Made by a program: the position numbers and the translations under genes. A stretch of 64,000 nucleotides of DNA from Siderastrea siderea (taxonomy: Eukaryota > Cnidaria > Anthozoa > Scleractinia > Rhizangiidae): positions 31,596,304 through 31,660,303 of the forward strand of contig OZ034971.1 of assembly GCA_964030785.1 (NCBI GenBank), given 5' to 3'. Under the pieces are notes generated by a model. It was not told where the DNA came from. It saw only the letters and a program-made list of their open reading frames with translations, and did not search any database. This document shows positions 23,883 through 33,905 of this stretch, piece after piece (the first letter of the stretch is position 1; every line of letters begins with the position of its first letter).

Positions 23883-25604
23883 TTTGGACAAAAAGTTAAT
23901 CTCTTCTAGTATTGACTGGCTAATCGCTTTCTACTTTCCTTGACCAGTTGGTTAGTTGGTAAATTTCGTTCATTGTCGGTTTTATTGTGGAAATATCGTC
24001 TGATCCTCTATGAATTAAAATCACAAACATGTCGAGTTACAGTACAGTATAAAACGAAGTGCTAAAACTAAGTGCATGAGAGGTTTGATTAGAGATTGTC
24101 ATACACTCGTATCAGCTCTGGCTGTGCTTGGAAGATGAGACCTAAGTAAGGAAAATGCCCTGGGCAAGGGATTTCTTCTGTCAACCAGACCTTATTGGAA
24201 AGGTCTTTTAAGTCAGCAAATGGCACATGGCATACGACCTCTTGAATAGCCACAGCTTTTGAGTTGCAAAAAAAGTTCACTGACGAATTTATGTAGTCTT
24301 GATGGCTTACCCTTCTCTTTGAAACATTTTTTGTCAGTTGGTGGTTTATATAATTTAAATCAATCCATTTGACTGTTGACGGTTAACGGATTGAAATCCT
24401 CATACAGTAGAATCTTGCATCTCCAACCCTTTTAGCTAGACTTTCTTGCTAACCCCACCCAAAAGCAGCATCTCCTGATTCACCTTTTACAACACGCGCA
24501 GTTAGCCAAAGCTTTAAATAGGACAAAAAACTTCCTTACATTTATCTTATATGAAACACATTAGTGTAGTTCATTTTGTTGTTGTTTTTGTTCTTTTGAT
24601 CGTGCGTATACTTTGACTCACGAGAAAAAAAATAACTGTTCTCCAAAATTTGATTCCAGTCAAGATCTTCGTTAACCATTTATACATCGTTTCTGTTCTT
24701 ACGTGTCTTTTGACCCGCCGTTCCCAAATTCCTCGAACACCTTAGTATCTGAACATGGTTGCGAATTCAGAAGTTCAACATTCTCGTCCTATTATTCCAT
24801 GTTAAGCCTCCCTATCAAAGCGAGGCTAGGTACACAACCTTTCATATAAAAATAAATTTTCATTCACATACAAATAAAACCAATTTTCATATGAAAGGAT
24901 GTGACCTAAACTAGCTATGATAGGGAGGCTCAAGACAACTTGGAAATGGCCCATTTCCAAGCCTCACCCCAAGCAAACAATCAGTGTAACGAGCTGTAAG
25001 CGGCGACTAATAGCAAAACTCACCAACTAGGAGAGATGAATTTGACAAATTGAAAGAAAATCACATGCTTCACGTGTTCGGTAGATCCGGTCATTTATGG
25101 CAAGAAAGTGTAAACACGTCACAGTGTAGACGAAATGTTTAGACATGTCGGTCTCCAAAACGGCCAATATCGTCCCCTAAAATATTTCCAAATGATTACT
25201 TAAACGATGAAAGCTCAAAGAAACAGAAAACCGAATTATCATTCGGATCTATTTGGCTCTATTTGGTAAGCACGCCTTTCTTATATCAGACTACATGAAC
25301 GCTAGCCTGAGTTGGCTTGTCAGCGAAGAAATATGGTGCAGATGCGAGCCGAGTGCGGACTGGGTAGGAAAACAAAGCGGCGACCGTTCCTTCGTCTCCT
25401 CCGTCAATATTTCCAACGTCCTATTCTCCACTAATCTCGTACCCGGAGTCCTCAAGCTTCTTGGTCAGCGGGTGGTTCCTGGGAGAGAATCTGGGGTAGT
25501 GAAAAAATATGATTTTTGATTGGCTGTTCAGCATAAACCGGTGACCGGTAACCGCAAGATTTCTGTGGTACACTATAGTCTCCCATAAGGAACCTCCCCT
25601 GACC
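23883..25604. other. Non-coding stretch of U2
   Basis: Homologous to U1 8,720-10,210. No conserved frame was found; the small open frames near 24,089 and 25,253 are not kept in U1. Confidence 0.5.
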
Positions 25605-25620
25605 AAGCTTAAGAAGCCTG

Positions 25621-25846
25621 CCTAAAACGGATATGCAATAATGTAATGTTTTTATGTGTAAGAGTGAGAGTGCGTTAATATTGTTACTGTGAGAGTGAGA
25701 GTGAGAGTGAGAGTAAGTTAATGTTGTTATTGTGAGAGTGAGAGTGAGTTATTGTTACTGAGTGTTAGAGTGAGTTAATATGCTATGTATGTATGTAACT
25801 GTATGTGTGAAATATGCAAATAAATTTAATTAAAAAAAAAAAAAGA
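25621..25846 (+). mobile_element. Poly-A retroposon with 16 bp target duplication
   Basis: A 226-base insertion flanked by AAGCTTAAGAAGCCTG at 25,605-25,620 and 25,847-25,862; U1 has one uninterrupted site. The body is made of GAGAGT/GTTAAT repeats. It ends with a polyadenylation signal in GCAAATAAATTTAATT and then a run of A. These are marks of LINE-type retroposition of a short transcript or SINE. Confidence 0.8.
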
Positions 25847-25862
25847 AAGCTTAAGAAGCCTG

Positions 25863-27940
25863 AGGGCTCTGGGTACGATATTGACTTCCACATAAGGAGC
25901 TCGTTCACAGGCTAATGAAACGGAGATCTCACTAAGGATTTGATAGGTTAACCGAGAGATGTTATTCATTAGCAAAAGCCGCGTTACAGTACGCGAAAAA
26001 GATTTTAAAAGGTAAATAATTAACTGTTTTTATTTATACTAAAGAATTTTTTACAAAAAAAAAATTCACCTTCATCTACTTGCATACCTGCAATACTGGG
26101 CGGAGACAACAGACATATTTCAAATTTGCACCTACATCTCATACAAAACAATCTTTCGAATAACTTAGATTGTCTACATGTGCCAAGTATTTTGACCTTT
26201 TTTTATGACATAGCCCATTTAAATTAAGTTAAGTTAAAAATATTATGTGTAATAGGTAGTTTGGGTGTTGTCTTCTATAAGCAATATAAGTTATTCATAA
26301 ATACAAAGAAACGTAAGTTATCAAAAAAAAATCCACTGTGTGATTTTCGACTTTCTGAGTTTCCCATCAAATATTAACATTATTAAATAATTTCGATTTA
26401 CATTTAATTCAAAATTTGAACTTGATTCTTTAAAAAAAACTCAACAATTAATTTCTAAAAACTTTTTGATATGACCCGAAACAAATGGACGGAAACTATA
26501 CGGTGAACTCACCCGTTTAATATAAACAGCAACAATATTCTGAAACTTTGTGGCTTTGGAGTAGCAAAAACAGAAACACTCGTTCGTCTAGTGCATGTTA
26601 TGTATTTTGATGTTATGAAATCTCGAGAATTTTATGAGTATAACTGTGATATGCATTTTTACTTTATCTTTTTCGTCTTGGTTTGTTTCCATTCTGAGAA
26701 GAAGGCGAATATAAAATGTGGTTTCATCTTACTGTTATGAAAATAATTCGAAAAAAATAACATGCAGATATAATGAGTTTGCAAAAGTTCAAGCCTTCAA
26801 TCAGTATTCAATATTAATAAAACAAGACTTTGAATCCTTTCGAAAGTCAATAAAAAAATAAACGTAAAATTTTTCGAATGTTGTTGTACTCTCATACTGT
26901 CGATGATACACACTCAAATAAAAGCCACTGAGCCGCTGTTTGTGTCTCGATACTTTGTGAAATAAAACTTGGAATTATTTTGCTCGTTTTGAACTTAGAT
27001 TTTGGGAAGGATGGAAAACAGCAACTAAGGTTACATGGCATTTCGCAAAACAAAATATTGAGTGAACACACAGCTCTATTTTCAGATTGCTGAAAACTTT
27101 CTTTTGTACACATACTCAATAGTTAAAATCACATTTCACAACCTGAAATTTAAAAGCATTATAGCATTTTGGGGTAGAACGAAGTTCGTTATCCTTGTAA
27201 TAAGATCGGTTCAAAATAAGTGGAACTGTGTGGGTTGATTGGGGGGAGTGGGGGAGGTGGGTGTCCCACATGAATGTGACAAGGGTGTTTCCGGAGAAAG
27301 GATCCCTCTCAAATATTATAGAATCTCGTTTTATGGACATGGCATTAGTTTTCTTCCAAGAATTTTGAAAAAGGTTTTGAAAGGATGTCGTTTTATGTTC
27401 TTGACGTTAGTTTTCTTCCAAAGATGAAGGAGCCAAAATATAGTATTAACGTACGATTTCTGGCGATTAAGCCGGTCAACAATATCGATCACGTTCTTAT
27501 CTCAGTGCAAGTTTTACGAAGGACTATCATAATTTCTACTTTAATTGTACCGCAAAAGTGCATGAGAAAACACAAACATTTAAACAGCCTATCAAAAAGG
27601 TGTCAAAAGTGCATAACAAATCCGTCTCTTTCAAATAAGACACCCACCTCAACCGGCTAATTATCTTTTACGCTCAATTCAAGATGCCAGCCATTTGTGT
27701 TTTGCTTTAGGTCAGTACAACTGTTAACTTTGTCCAGTTTATCAGATTTGAGTTATCTAAAGCATTAGATAGTGTATTTTTTCAAAGAGTTTCCGAGCTT
27801 ATTTTAGAAAACGGCCAGTGTTCATTTAAGGCACTGCATATTCAGTTAAAAAGGGGTTTCTCTGTCTACCAGGTTAAAACTCTAATTAGAACCATCTAGA
27901 AGTGGGTTGTAATTAAATAAAGTCTACGCTTCCTCCTCAT
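25863..27940. other. Non-coding stretch of U2, downstream of gene copy 3
   Basis: Homologous to U1 10,210-12,228. It lies just 3' of the last exon of copy 3; no further exon was recognised. Confidence 0.5.
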
Positions 27941-29339
27941 TCAAGTCGCCGGTTTGTCCTCAAGTTGAAGCCAGGCCCCGCAGTCTTTCCACTTGTGACC
28001 CAGAGAGATATTTCCAGACTTGTTACTTTTAATAACCAAACGCCTGATGCTACTGGCGCTGGACTCCAGTATATGATACTCCTCACTTATGACCACGTTC
28101 TTGCCTTCACTGTAATTTAGGTTGATTCTCCGAGGTCGGAAAAGGTATTTGCTCTCGAATTGGAATAATGGACTTGATAAATTCTACAAATGAAAAACAG
28201 GAGGCTCGGTGAATCGGCTTTACTTAACTTACTTGGAGGCTCTGAAATAGGGTATCGCGTTACCGCTTCCAACCGATAACTCCCGCGTCATCCCGTGCCA
28301 GAGGTCCCGTCTCGATCTAGTTTATCAGAATCGTGACATTTGAATCTGTTGATTCCGTTTTGGTTGGTGATTGCTCTTAAAACTGCTCCATCCCTGCTCG
28401 ACCCTGAGTCGTATATGGGACACATATATGGTAAAATAGCTAGCGTGGGTATATTCCACCACATGATTGCGTGCTACCCGAGGGAGACAAAGACTGAGGG
28501 TACTTCGCATAATTGTGTGCTGCCTACTAATACACAACCGTCTCTCTGTGAAATTTAAGAAAAATGTTTACACCTACTTTGAAAACCAAGTTTCCTTTTT
28601 CCACAGCTAGAAAGCGGCCTGGCATTGCAGTGGAGCTTAACGCCCAACCTGAGCTCAAGCGTCGTCTTGTTTTTCGTATAATTTGAAAATCTGTAGAAAA
28701 AAGGTGAGGCCGTTAGTTCTCCTTCAAACGAATTCAACATCACATAACTTTGGTGGATGAATTTTTGATGGCAATGTCACTTTGTTCAACAACATTCAAC
28801 ATTAATCGTCATTGTACAGAATTATTTTAAATCATTGAACAGGTGTCAAACTCGTTTATCTAGCCAAATTCGACAATTGTGAATGTCCTGGGGAGTGGGG
28901 GGTGGGGGGGGACCTTAATTCATGTTTAGGTAGAGAGGTGTCTCGTTGTTCGGGAATTCGAGTTTTCACTCTCAGAAGTACAATTCTCTCTGACAGCTAG
29001 CCCGCCTTTTACAGCCATATTTTTCCAGCTTAGCTTCCGAGATAACGCTAACGGTGATCATTTTAATCAGTTTTAGTTCATTCCAGTCAAATGATATGTG
29101 AAGCACTTTATCGATACGAAAACTCAATCTCTGTAATTTAGTAAAATGAAGATCATCTTACCCGTGCCGCGATCACTAAAATTCCCTGTAAAGGACAGCC
29201 TGGGGGCTTGCAACGGTTTTTGTTCTAGTTTAAGATATTTATCAGACTTAAACGATTTGATGGCGTACGTCCCTGTTGTCTTCCATCCTGAAGGGAGTCT
29301 GTGAGCTACGGACAGGGTGATGTGCAGAAACAATCCAAT
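27941..29339 (-). CDS. Beta-trefoil-like gene copy 3 (three exons)
   Basis: Third copy: exon A 29,162-29,339 (178 nt), exon B 28,578-28,690 (113 nt) and exon C 27,941-28,183 (243 nt with stop TGA at 27,941-27,943). All splice sites are consensus (CTAACAG; CACGG|GTAAGA; TTTCTACAG; AAA|GTAGGT; TTTGTAG). Exon C encodes FESKYLFRPRRINLNYSEG and ends with KWKDCGAWLQLEDKPAT, the same C-terminus as copy 2. The differences from copy 2 are mostly substitutions that keep the frame. A candidate upstream coding stretch at about 29,990-30,055 (minus strand, containing FDYEEFNKRKLTKII) is open here and in copy 1, but copy 2 has a stop in it and the splice sites are weak, so it is not included. Introns are short (about 395 and 470 bases), as in the other copies. 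Confidence 0.65.
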
Positions 29340-30781
29340 CTGTTAGTGAGAAAAAGCATTAGTTTCAACTATAATAGTTATTATAGTAAATAAAAAAATA
29401 AATTAATTAAAATAACCACCCAAACGCACCCTAAAAGGTCCCTTATTGCGGTTTTGGGTCACAACTCTGTTGACGTTAAGACTGAGCGCATTTTCTTGTA
29501 CACGAAATGCTTCGAGTACACGAAGTGAAAAATGAAGAGGAGAGCTTGAGAAAATTGACACAACGTTTTCAAGTTGCAATCCATTTTAATTCACCCTGGC
29601 CAATGGCAAAAGACACTGCAGTTTCAAGAACCTACAGAGTAATTTTAAACAAAACTAAACCGCACTAATTTAAGCCATTGTTTGAGTCCAATTTGCGTTT
29701 TTTTTAATTCCATTGGAAGCACTAAAAATATGTGACACGGGCCCCTGAACAGGCGCCTTGTATATAGTGCAGGACAGTGCTTTCCCTGCAGTAGCTTTTA
29801 TACGAAGTACAGATCCTCTGATCTCATCAACGTCCCCAAAGGCAAAACCACAGTTAGTAAATTACATTTTCAGTAAAATGAAAAAAAATGGGGGGTGGGG
29901 GGAATGGGTGAAAAGGTACAGAAAAAGGTGGGTTAAATTATATACCTCGGTATACGGCAAATAAAAGTACAACGTGAACATCAACACGGTACGGACTGAG
30001 TGTATGATTTTTGTGAGCTTCCTCTTGTTAAACTCTTCGTAGTCGAATGCTTCAGATTCCGATAAGTAAATGGGATTAAACTTTAATTTGTTAAGCCAGC
30101 GAGAGTTTGTTAAACGAGATTAAAAACGACTAATAGCTATTCAAATGTTGAAATACTCATTGAACCATGAAAGAACGTAAACAACAGAAACACGAAGGTT
30201 TTCAATTCAATTGATAGGACCGGGAATCATAACTACTAATCAAAGATGCATTTTCGATATCTTTAGCTTAGGTTAAAACAACAACGTAAAGATCTTGTAT
30301 TAGCCAGAATCCTGTCTCTCTTGCTTTTAAATGTGAGTTGAATATGACAATTATAGATACGCCCACTGCACATTCACAAGACGGAAATCAAAATTGAATC
30401 TAAAGTAGCTATAAGGGCGATCACGACCTTTGAACTTGTTAAATCTTGACCATCTGTGCTTCTTGTAGCTTTTGTTTTCGTAATGCGGTGTCTAAGATTT
30501 TATTGAAATTTGGGGATCATTTCAGACAGGCCGAGTCAGAATGACATGAAATTAATGCACGTTCTCTCATAAAAGAACTGTTTATTTTCTTAGCGTTCAC
30601 GCAGAGAATCATAACTATATATAAAATTGACCTGTTAGTATTTGCTACAAAAAACTTTTCATTTCAATCTAAATATCACATCGGCCTACACTGAGCATTC
30701 AGTCTACTAAAATATAAACTCCGTAAAATTTAGCTGGTAAATTCACCATTACCCTACTCAATCAATTCAGTTCTAGGCCTT
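29340..30781. other. Non-coding upstream flank of gene copy 3
   Basis: Nearly identical to U1 922-2,370, including the minus-strand TATAAAAG near 29,807. The minus-strand stretch at about 29,990-30,055 is open and may hold an unrecognised upstream exon of the gene. Confidence 0.45.
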
Positions 30782-30798
30782 TATATATATATATATAT

Positions 30799-30977
30799 AG
30801 TTCAAGTGATAATCACCGGTGGAGTCAAGATAGTGCTCTTCAGTGAAGGAGCTGTTGGTACTTGAAAGATGGACTACTCGGGTCTTGAGTACATATGGTT
30901 TTTAATGCAGATCTTTTTCGTAGGCCAACACTAAGTTGGCCCACTCATCAGTTAATCCCCATATAGACTGAAGTTTC
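30799..30977 (-). repeat. Penelope-like terminal repeat, diverged copy
   Basis: It matches 31,288-31,450 with clear divergence (GATAATCACCGGTGGAGTCAA against GATTTTCACCAGTGAAGCCAA). It holds the decayed ribozyme at 30,891-30,966. Confidence 0.75.
30891..30966 (-). ncRNA. Hammerhead ribozyme, decayed copy
   Basis: On the minus strand CTGATGAG and a stem II hairpin (TGGGCCAAC with GTTGGCCTA) are kept. GAAAC is changed to GAAAA and helix III no longer pairs, so it is probably inactive. Confidence 0.7.
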
Positions 30978-31244
30978 GTTAATTATTCATCAATGTGATC
31001 GCACAAGATGCCCCCTTACAATATACCGTTAAACGACACCGCGCGGGCAATGCTGCGCGTGCAGATTTTGTGTACACCGCAGAGGCTATTTAGCACGCGC
31101 ACTTATTTAAACGGGTTTATTTTAACGGTTTATTTTAACAGTTTATTTAAGATTTTCAACGGTCGATTGTAACGTGATTTGCAACGCGATCATATTGATC
31201 ATATTGCGCGATCATATTGATGTAAAAATTAACGAAACTTCAGT

Positions 31245-31287
<43 letters not shown>

Positions 31288-31290
<3 letters not shown>

Positions 31291-31450
31291 CAGGTGATTT
31301 TCACCAGTGAAGCCAAGAGAGTGCTCTACCGTAAAGGAGCGGATATACCAGTAGATAGACAACTCAATGAGGGCACATGGATTTTAATACAAATCTGTTT
31401 CGTAGACCAACACGGAGTTGGTCCACTCATCAGTTAATCTCCATATACAC
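31288..31450 (-). repeat. Penelope-like terminal repeat, 3' side
   Basis: It lies downstream of the GIY-YIG frame and in the same sense. Its reverse complement is at 33,676-33,836, so the two make inverted ends of about 160 bases around the coding part. Confidence 0.8.
31374..31447 (-). ncRNA. Hammerhead ribozyme, intact, sense to the PLE frame
   Basis: On the minus strand the full core is present: CTGATGAG, a 10-pair stem II (GTGGACCAAC with GTTGGTCTAC), GAAAC, a 3-pair helix III (ACA/TGT with loop GATT) and the cleavage triplet GTA. Helix I pairs TATATGGA with TCCATGTG, plus TTAA with TTAA. This is a minimal type I hammerhead as known from Penelope-like element termini. Confidence 0.85.
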
Positions 31451-31702
31451 TGACGTATTGTTAAGGTTTACATCAGCAATATGTTCGCGTGACAAGAAAC
31501 CCTTTTTTTTAAAAAGCCTCAAATTTAAATTTTAAGCGCGCGCGTAAGGAACCGTAGAAATTTAAAAATTGTACTTGCGCGCGCGTAAATGTCCGCTCGA
31601 TGTCTGACTAATTATTGTACTTAAGAATGTATTTTCGCCGGTGTCTGCAGGTCGATATGAGCTCATTGCGCTTGTTTAAGGTTGCCATATGTGGTTTAGA
31701 TA

Positions 31703-32596
31703 TTATAAAAAAAACTTCTCTGAAATGCATAAATTGCACCGCTTGATGAGAGTGGTGTTTGCTCTTGCTTTTGCAAGGATTTTCCACGTGATTGTAAAAT
31801 CTTTCTTCTTTTCTTTTAACTGCCACAGGTATTTGCTGAGCTCAGTGTCATTCTTCTTGTTCTCATGCTTGAATGACATCTGGTGGTTCCTCCATCTGGT
31901 CTTGAATTCTGTGGCAGTCAGGCCTATATATGTCTCGGTTTTTTCCTTGGTTATGACCTTGGCTTGGTACACGACTTCTTTAAGCAAGCATTCACCTTTT
32001 AATGGGCACTCGTCTGCTTTTCTGCAATTGCACGTTTTTGTGGTTGTGTCTTGTTGAGGTTGTGCTGCTTTCTTTAAGATGTTTTTGTTGTGTCCGTCTA
32101 TTATTTGTTTCACGTTTGGCATACAGCTGTAGCTTAATTTGATAGTATTCCTATTGAATATTTTCCTCAATTTGTGGCCAGTTGGGAAACATCTGTCGAT
32201 TAGACTGATGAAAGCTCTTCCTATATTGGTTTTGACGTTTTTGCTGAACGGTGGGTTAAACCATATTATATTTCTACGCCTGCTCTTTTGGTTTGGTGGT
32301 GTTTGCTGTGAAGGTTTGAATTTAAGGCTGTAGGTATAACCGCTCTTGCGTAATGCTTCCTGATATGGAGCTGCTGCTTCGTTAAATACGTGTTCGTCAG
32401 AAGAAATGTCGGATAGTCTTCTGTTTATTGAATCAGGAATATTTTTGATAATATTCGGCGGATGGTTTGATTTCCTGTGCACATAGAGCGGTGTGTTTGT
32501 TGGTTTTGAATATGGCTTGAATTTTTCAGTGTTCAAGTCGAGCGTCACGTCAAGGAAGTTGACAACTTTTTTGTTCGCTTCAACTTTTTTGTTCAC
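31703..32596 (-). CDS. Penelope-like RT thumb plus GIY-YIG endonuclease
   Basis: An open frame of 297 codons. Residues 10-20 hold [11 protein letters not shown], the RT motif after the catalytic site in Penelope-like elements. Residues 30-165 are the linker/thumb ([14 protein letters not shown] is typical). Cysteines at 189, 191, 197 and 203 form the CxC...C...C motif before the nuclease. Residues 209-297 are the GIY-YIG domain, with VY at 209-210, YIG at 223-225, Arg234, His238 and Glu252. The catalytic part of the RT is missing at its start, because it is inverted next door (32,594-32,744, plus strand). The frame is open to its stop at 31,703, so decay is recent, but the RT is not complete. 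The protein would make cDNA by target-primed synthesis at an endonuclease nick. Confidence 0.85.
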   Translation of the reverse strand: MNKKVEANKKVVNFLDVTLDLNTEKFKPYSKPTNTPLYVHRKSNHPPNIIKNIPDSINRRLSDISSDEHVFNEAAAPYQEALRKSGYTYSLKFKPSQQTPPNQKSRRRNIIWFNPPFSKNVKTNIGRAFISLIDRCFPTGHKLRKIFNRNTIKLSYSCMPNVKQIIDGHNKNILKKAAQPQQDTTTKTCNCRKADECPLKGECLLKEVVYQAKVITKEKTETYIGLTATEFKTRWRNHQMSFKHENKKNDTELSKYLWQLKEKKKDFTITWKILAKARANTTLIKRCNLCISEKFFL

Positions 32597-32744
32597 TTAA
32601 ACAAATACCTGACATAGACATTGGCCTTTACCGTGACGACGGACTGGCGGTACTCAAGCAGACTCCGAGGGAAATAGAGAGAGTGAAGAAAGAAATATGC
32701 AAAATATTCGCCAATAACGACCTAAGAATCACTATTGAAGCCCG
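32594..32744 (+). pseudogene. Inverted RT fragment of the same Penelope-like family
   Basis: Plus-strand reading: [17 protein letters not shown], then [19 protein letters not shown]. This is the RT motif C region (GLYRDDG) that should directly precede [11 protein letters not shown] in the minus-strand frame beginning at 32,596. The piece has been flipped in place. Confidence 0.8.
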
Positions 32745-33054
32745 TGGAGATTACTCCGTTGTCCAACATAACACTGACATCCAAAAACCTAACCCGTGTA
32801 TACGACCACTCAAAGGTAAACTTAATAGTATCATGAAAAGAATTCATATAATCCATAAACGTCTTAAGTCTTTCCTCGCCCTCCGTCCAAATCATAAAGA
32901 TGTCGTCAATAAATCTACGCCACGTGTGTGGCTTAACTGGTGACTGTTCAAGCAAGTCCGCCTCTAGTTTCCCCATAAAAATGTTAGCATACGATGGCGC
33001 CATTTTAGTCCCTATTGCAGTACCCAAGATTTGTAAATAGTGCTTACCATTCAT
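32745..33054 (-). pseudogene. RT palm fragment of a second Penelope-like element
   Basis: Minus-strand reading: GTAIGTKMAPSYANIFMGKL (motif B), [11 protein letters not shown] (motif C, with FIDD as catalytic residues) and [14 protein letters not shown]. It overlaps in function with the inverted fragment next to it but differs in sequence, so it comes from another element or family. Both ends are broken. Confidence 0.8.
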
Positions 33055-33096
33055 TTCAATCTGAGCGAAGACCGCGCCAATTCAAAAATGTCGCTA

Positions 33097-33190
33097 ACTT
33101 GCGTAGGAGAGAGAGAGAGAGGAAGAGAGAGAATGGGCCAGAGTGAAGAGAAACCCTTCCCGGGGAGGGAGGAGGGGGGGGGGGGGGAGA
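33097..33190 (+). repeat. GA-rich and poly-G low-complexity stretch
   Basis: (GA)n with AGAGAGAATG, then a run of G at about 33,172-33,187. Low-complexity sequence inside the Penelope-like insertion. Confidence 0.75.
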
Positions 33191-33564
33191 GTGTGTTCGC
33201 GAGAAAAAAAAAGCCTGAATGGCCTAACACTCTGTTCTTTTCATTTTTACCGATAAATGCTTTGCTATTGCCGGAAAAAAAATCAAAACAAAAAATAAAC
33301 AAACAGGAACAGCATGAACAACTCAAGATCAACTAAAATTTCTGTAGGCATGTTTTATCAAATCCAGTCATGTGACCGATTCTTGTTTCCTTTTCATCCC
33401 TTTTCTCTTTTTTTCCTTTCTTCCTTGATTTTTTTAAAATAGTGGTTAAGTTTTTAATAAAACAATTATTCTACTCGGAAATCAAATGATTATAACCAAC
33501 TCGGCGCTAAGCGCTTCGTTGGTTATCTATCATTCGATATCCAGCGCGCCCTCGTAGAATAATT

Positions 33565-33660
33565 GTTAAATATACCAGTAGATGGACAACTCAATGAGAG
33601 CACATGGATTTTAATACAGATCTGTTTCGTAGACCAACACAAAGTTGGTCTACTCATCGT
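33565..33660 (-). repeat. Penelope-like terminal repeat, partial copy with decayed ribozyme
   Basis: It carries the minus-strand hammerhead stem II and GAAAC, but the core CTGATGAG reads ACGATGAG, so activity is doubtful. It lies head-to-head with the intact plus-strand ribozyme at 33,676. Confidence 0.7.
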
Positions 33661-33675
33661 GAATTTCTCCATCTC

Positions 33676-33749
33676 CATATGGACATTAACTGATGAGTGG
33701 ACCAACTCCGTGTTGGTCTACGAAACAGATCTGTATTAAAATCCATGTG
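33676..33749 (+). ncRNA. Hammerhead ribozyme, intact, plus strand
   Basis: Helix I pairs CATATGGA (33,676-33,683) with TCCATGTG (33,742-33,749), plus TTAA with TTAA next to the core. CTGATGAG is at 33,690-33,697. Stem II has ten pairs (one G-T) closed by TCCGT. GAAAC is at 33,722-33,726. Helix III is ACA/TGT around GATC. Predicted cleavage follows GTA at 33,735. All invariant core bases are present. Confidence 0.88.
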
Positions 33750-33832
33750 CCCTCATTGAGTTGTCCACCTACTGGTATATCCGCTCCTTTACTGTAGAGC
33801 AATCTCTTGGCTTCACTGGTAAAAATCACCTG

Positions 33833-33836
<4 letters not shown>
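33676..33836 (+). repeat. Penelope-like terminal repeat, inverted 5'-side copy
   Basis: Reverse complement of 31,288-31,450, followed directly by a long (TA)n. Confidence 0.8.

Positions 33837-33903
<67 letters not shown>
33836..33903 (+). repeat. (TA)n microsatellite
   Basis: More than 30 TA units at the right edge of the Penelope-like insertion. Confidence 0.9.
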
Positions 33904-33904
<1 letters not shown>

Positions 33905-33905
33905 T

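Larger units (their letters stand above)
12726..28430. repeat. Segmental duplication unit U2
   Basis: Second homologous segment, co-linear with U1 over 1-2,050, 3,230-3,640 and 4,985-12,725. It has gained the GCGGAGC-ended insert at 15,155-16,025, the MULE-like element at 16,190-17,489, the non-LTR element at about 21,776-23,882 and the poly-A retroposon at 25,621-25,846. It is the most diverged of the three units around the gene exons. Confidence 0.8.
30799..33905 (-). mobile_element. Penelope-like element, rearranged, inserted in a TA tract
   Basis: It interrupts U3 between matches to U1 2,375 and 2,436, with (TA)n at both edges (30,782-30,798 and 33,836-33,903) and one inside (31,249-31,287). 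It contains RT and GIY-YIG coding segments on the minus strand, one RT segment inverted to the plus strand, and four copies of a terminal repeat carrying hammerhead ribozymes. Partial, inverted and tandem copies are usual for Penelope-like elements. This one is a patchwork of at least two related elements and looks inactive. Confidence 0.85.

Noticed and set aside
31689..32057. Plus-strand 122-codon frame over the Penelope element
   Set aside because: It is antisense to the clearly coding GIY-YIG frame.
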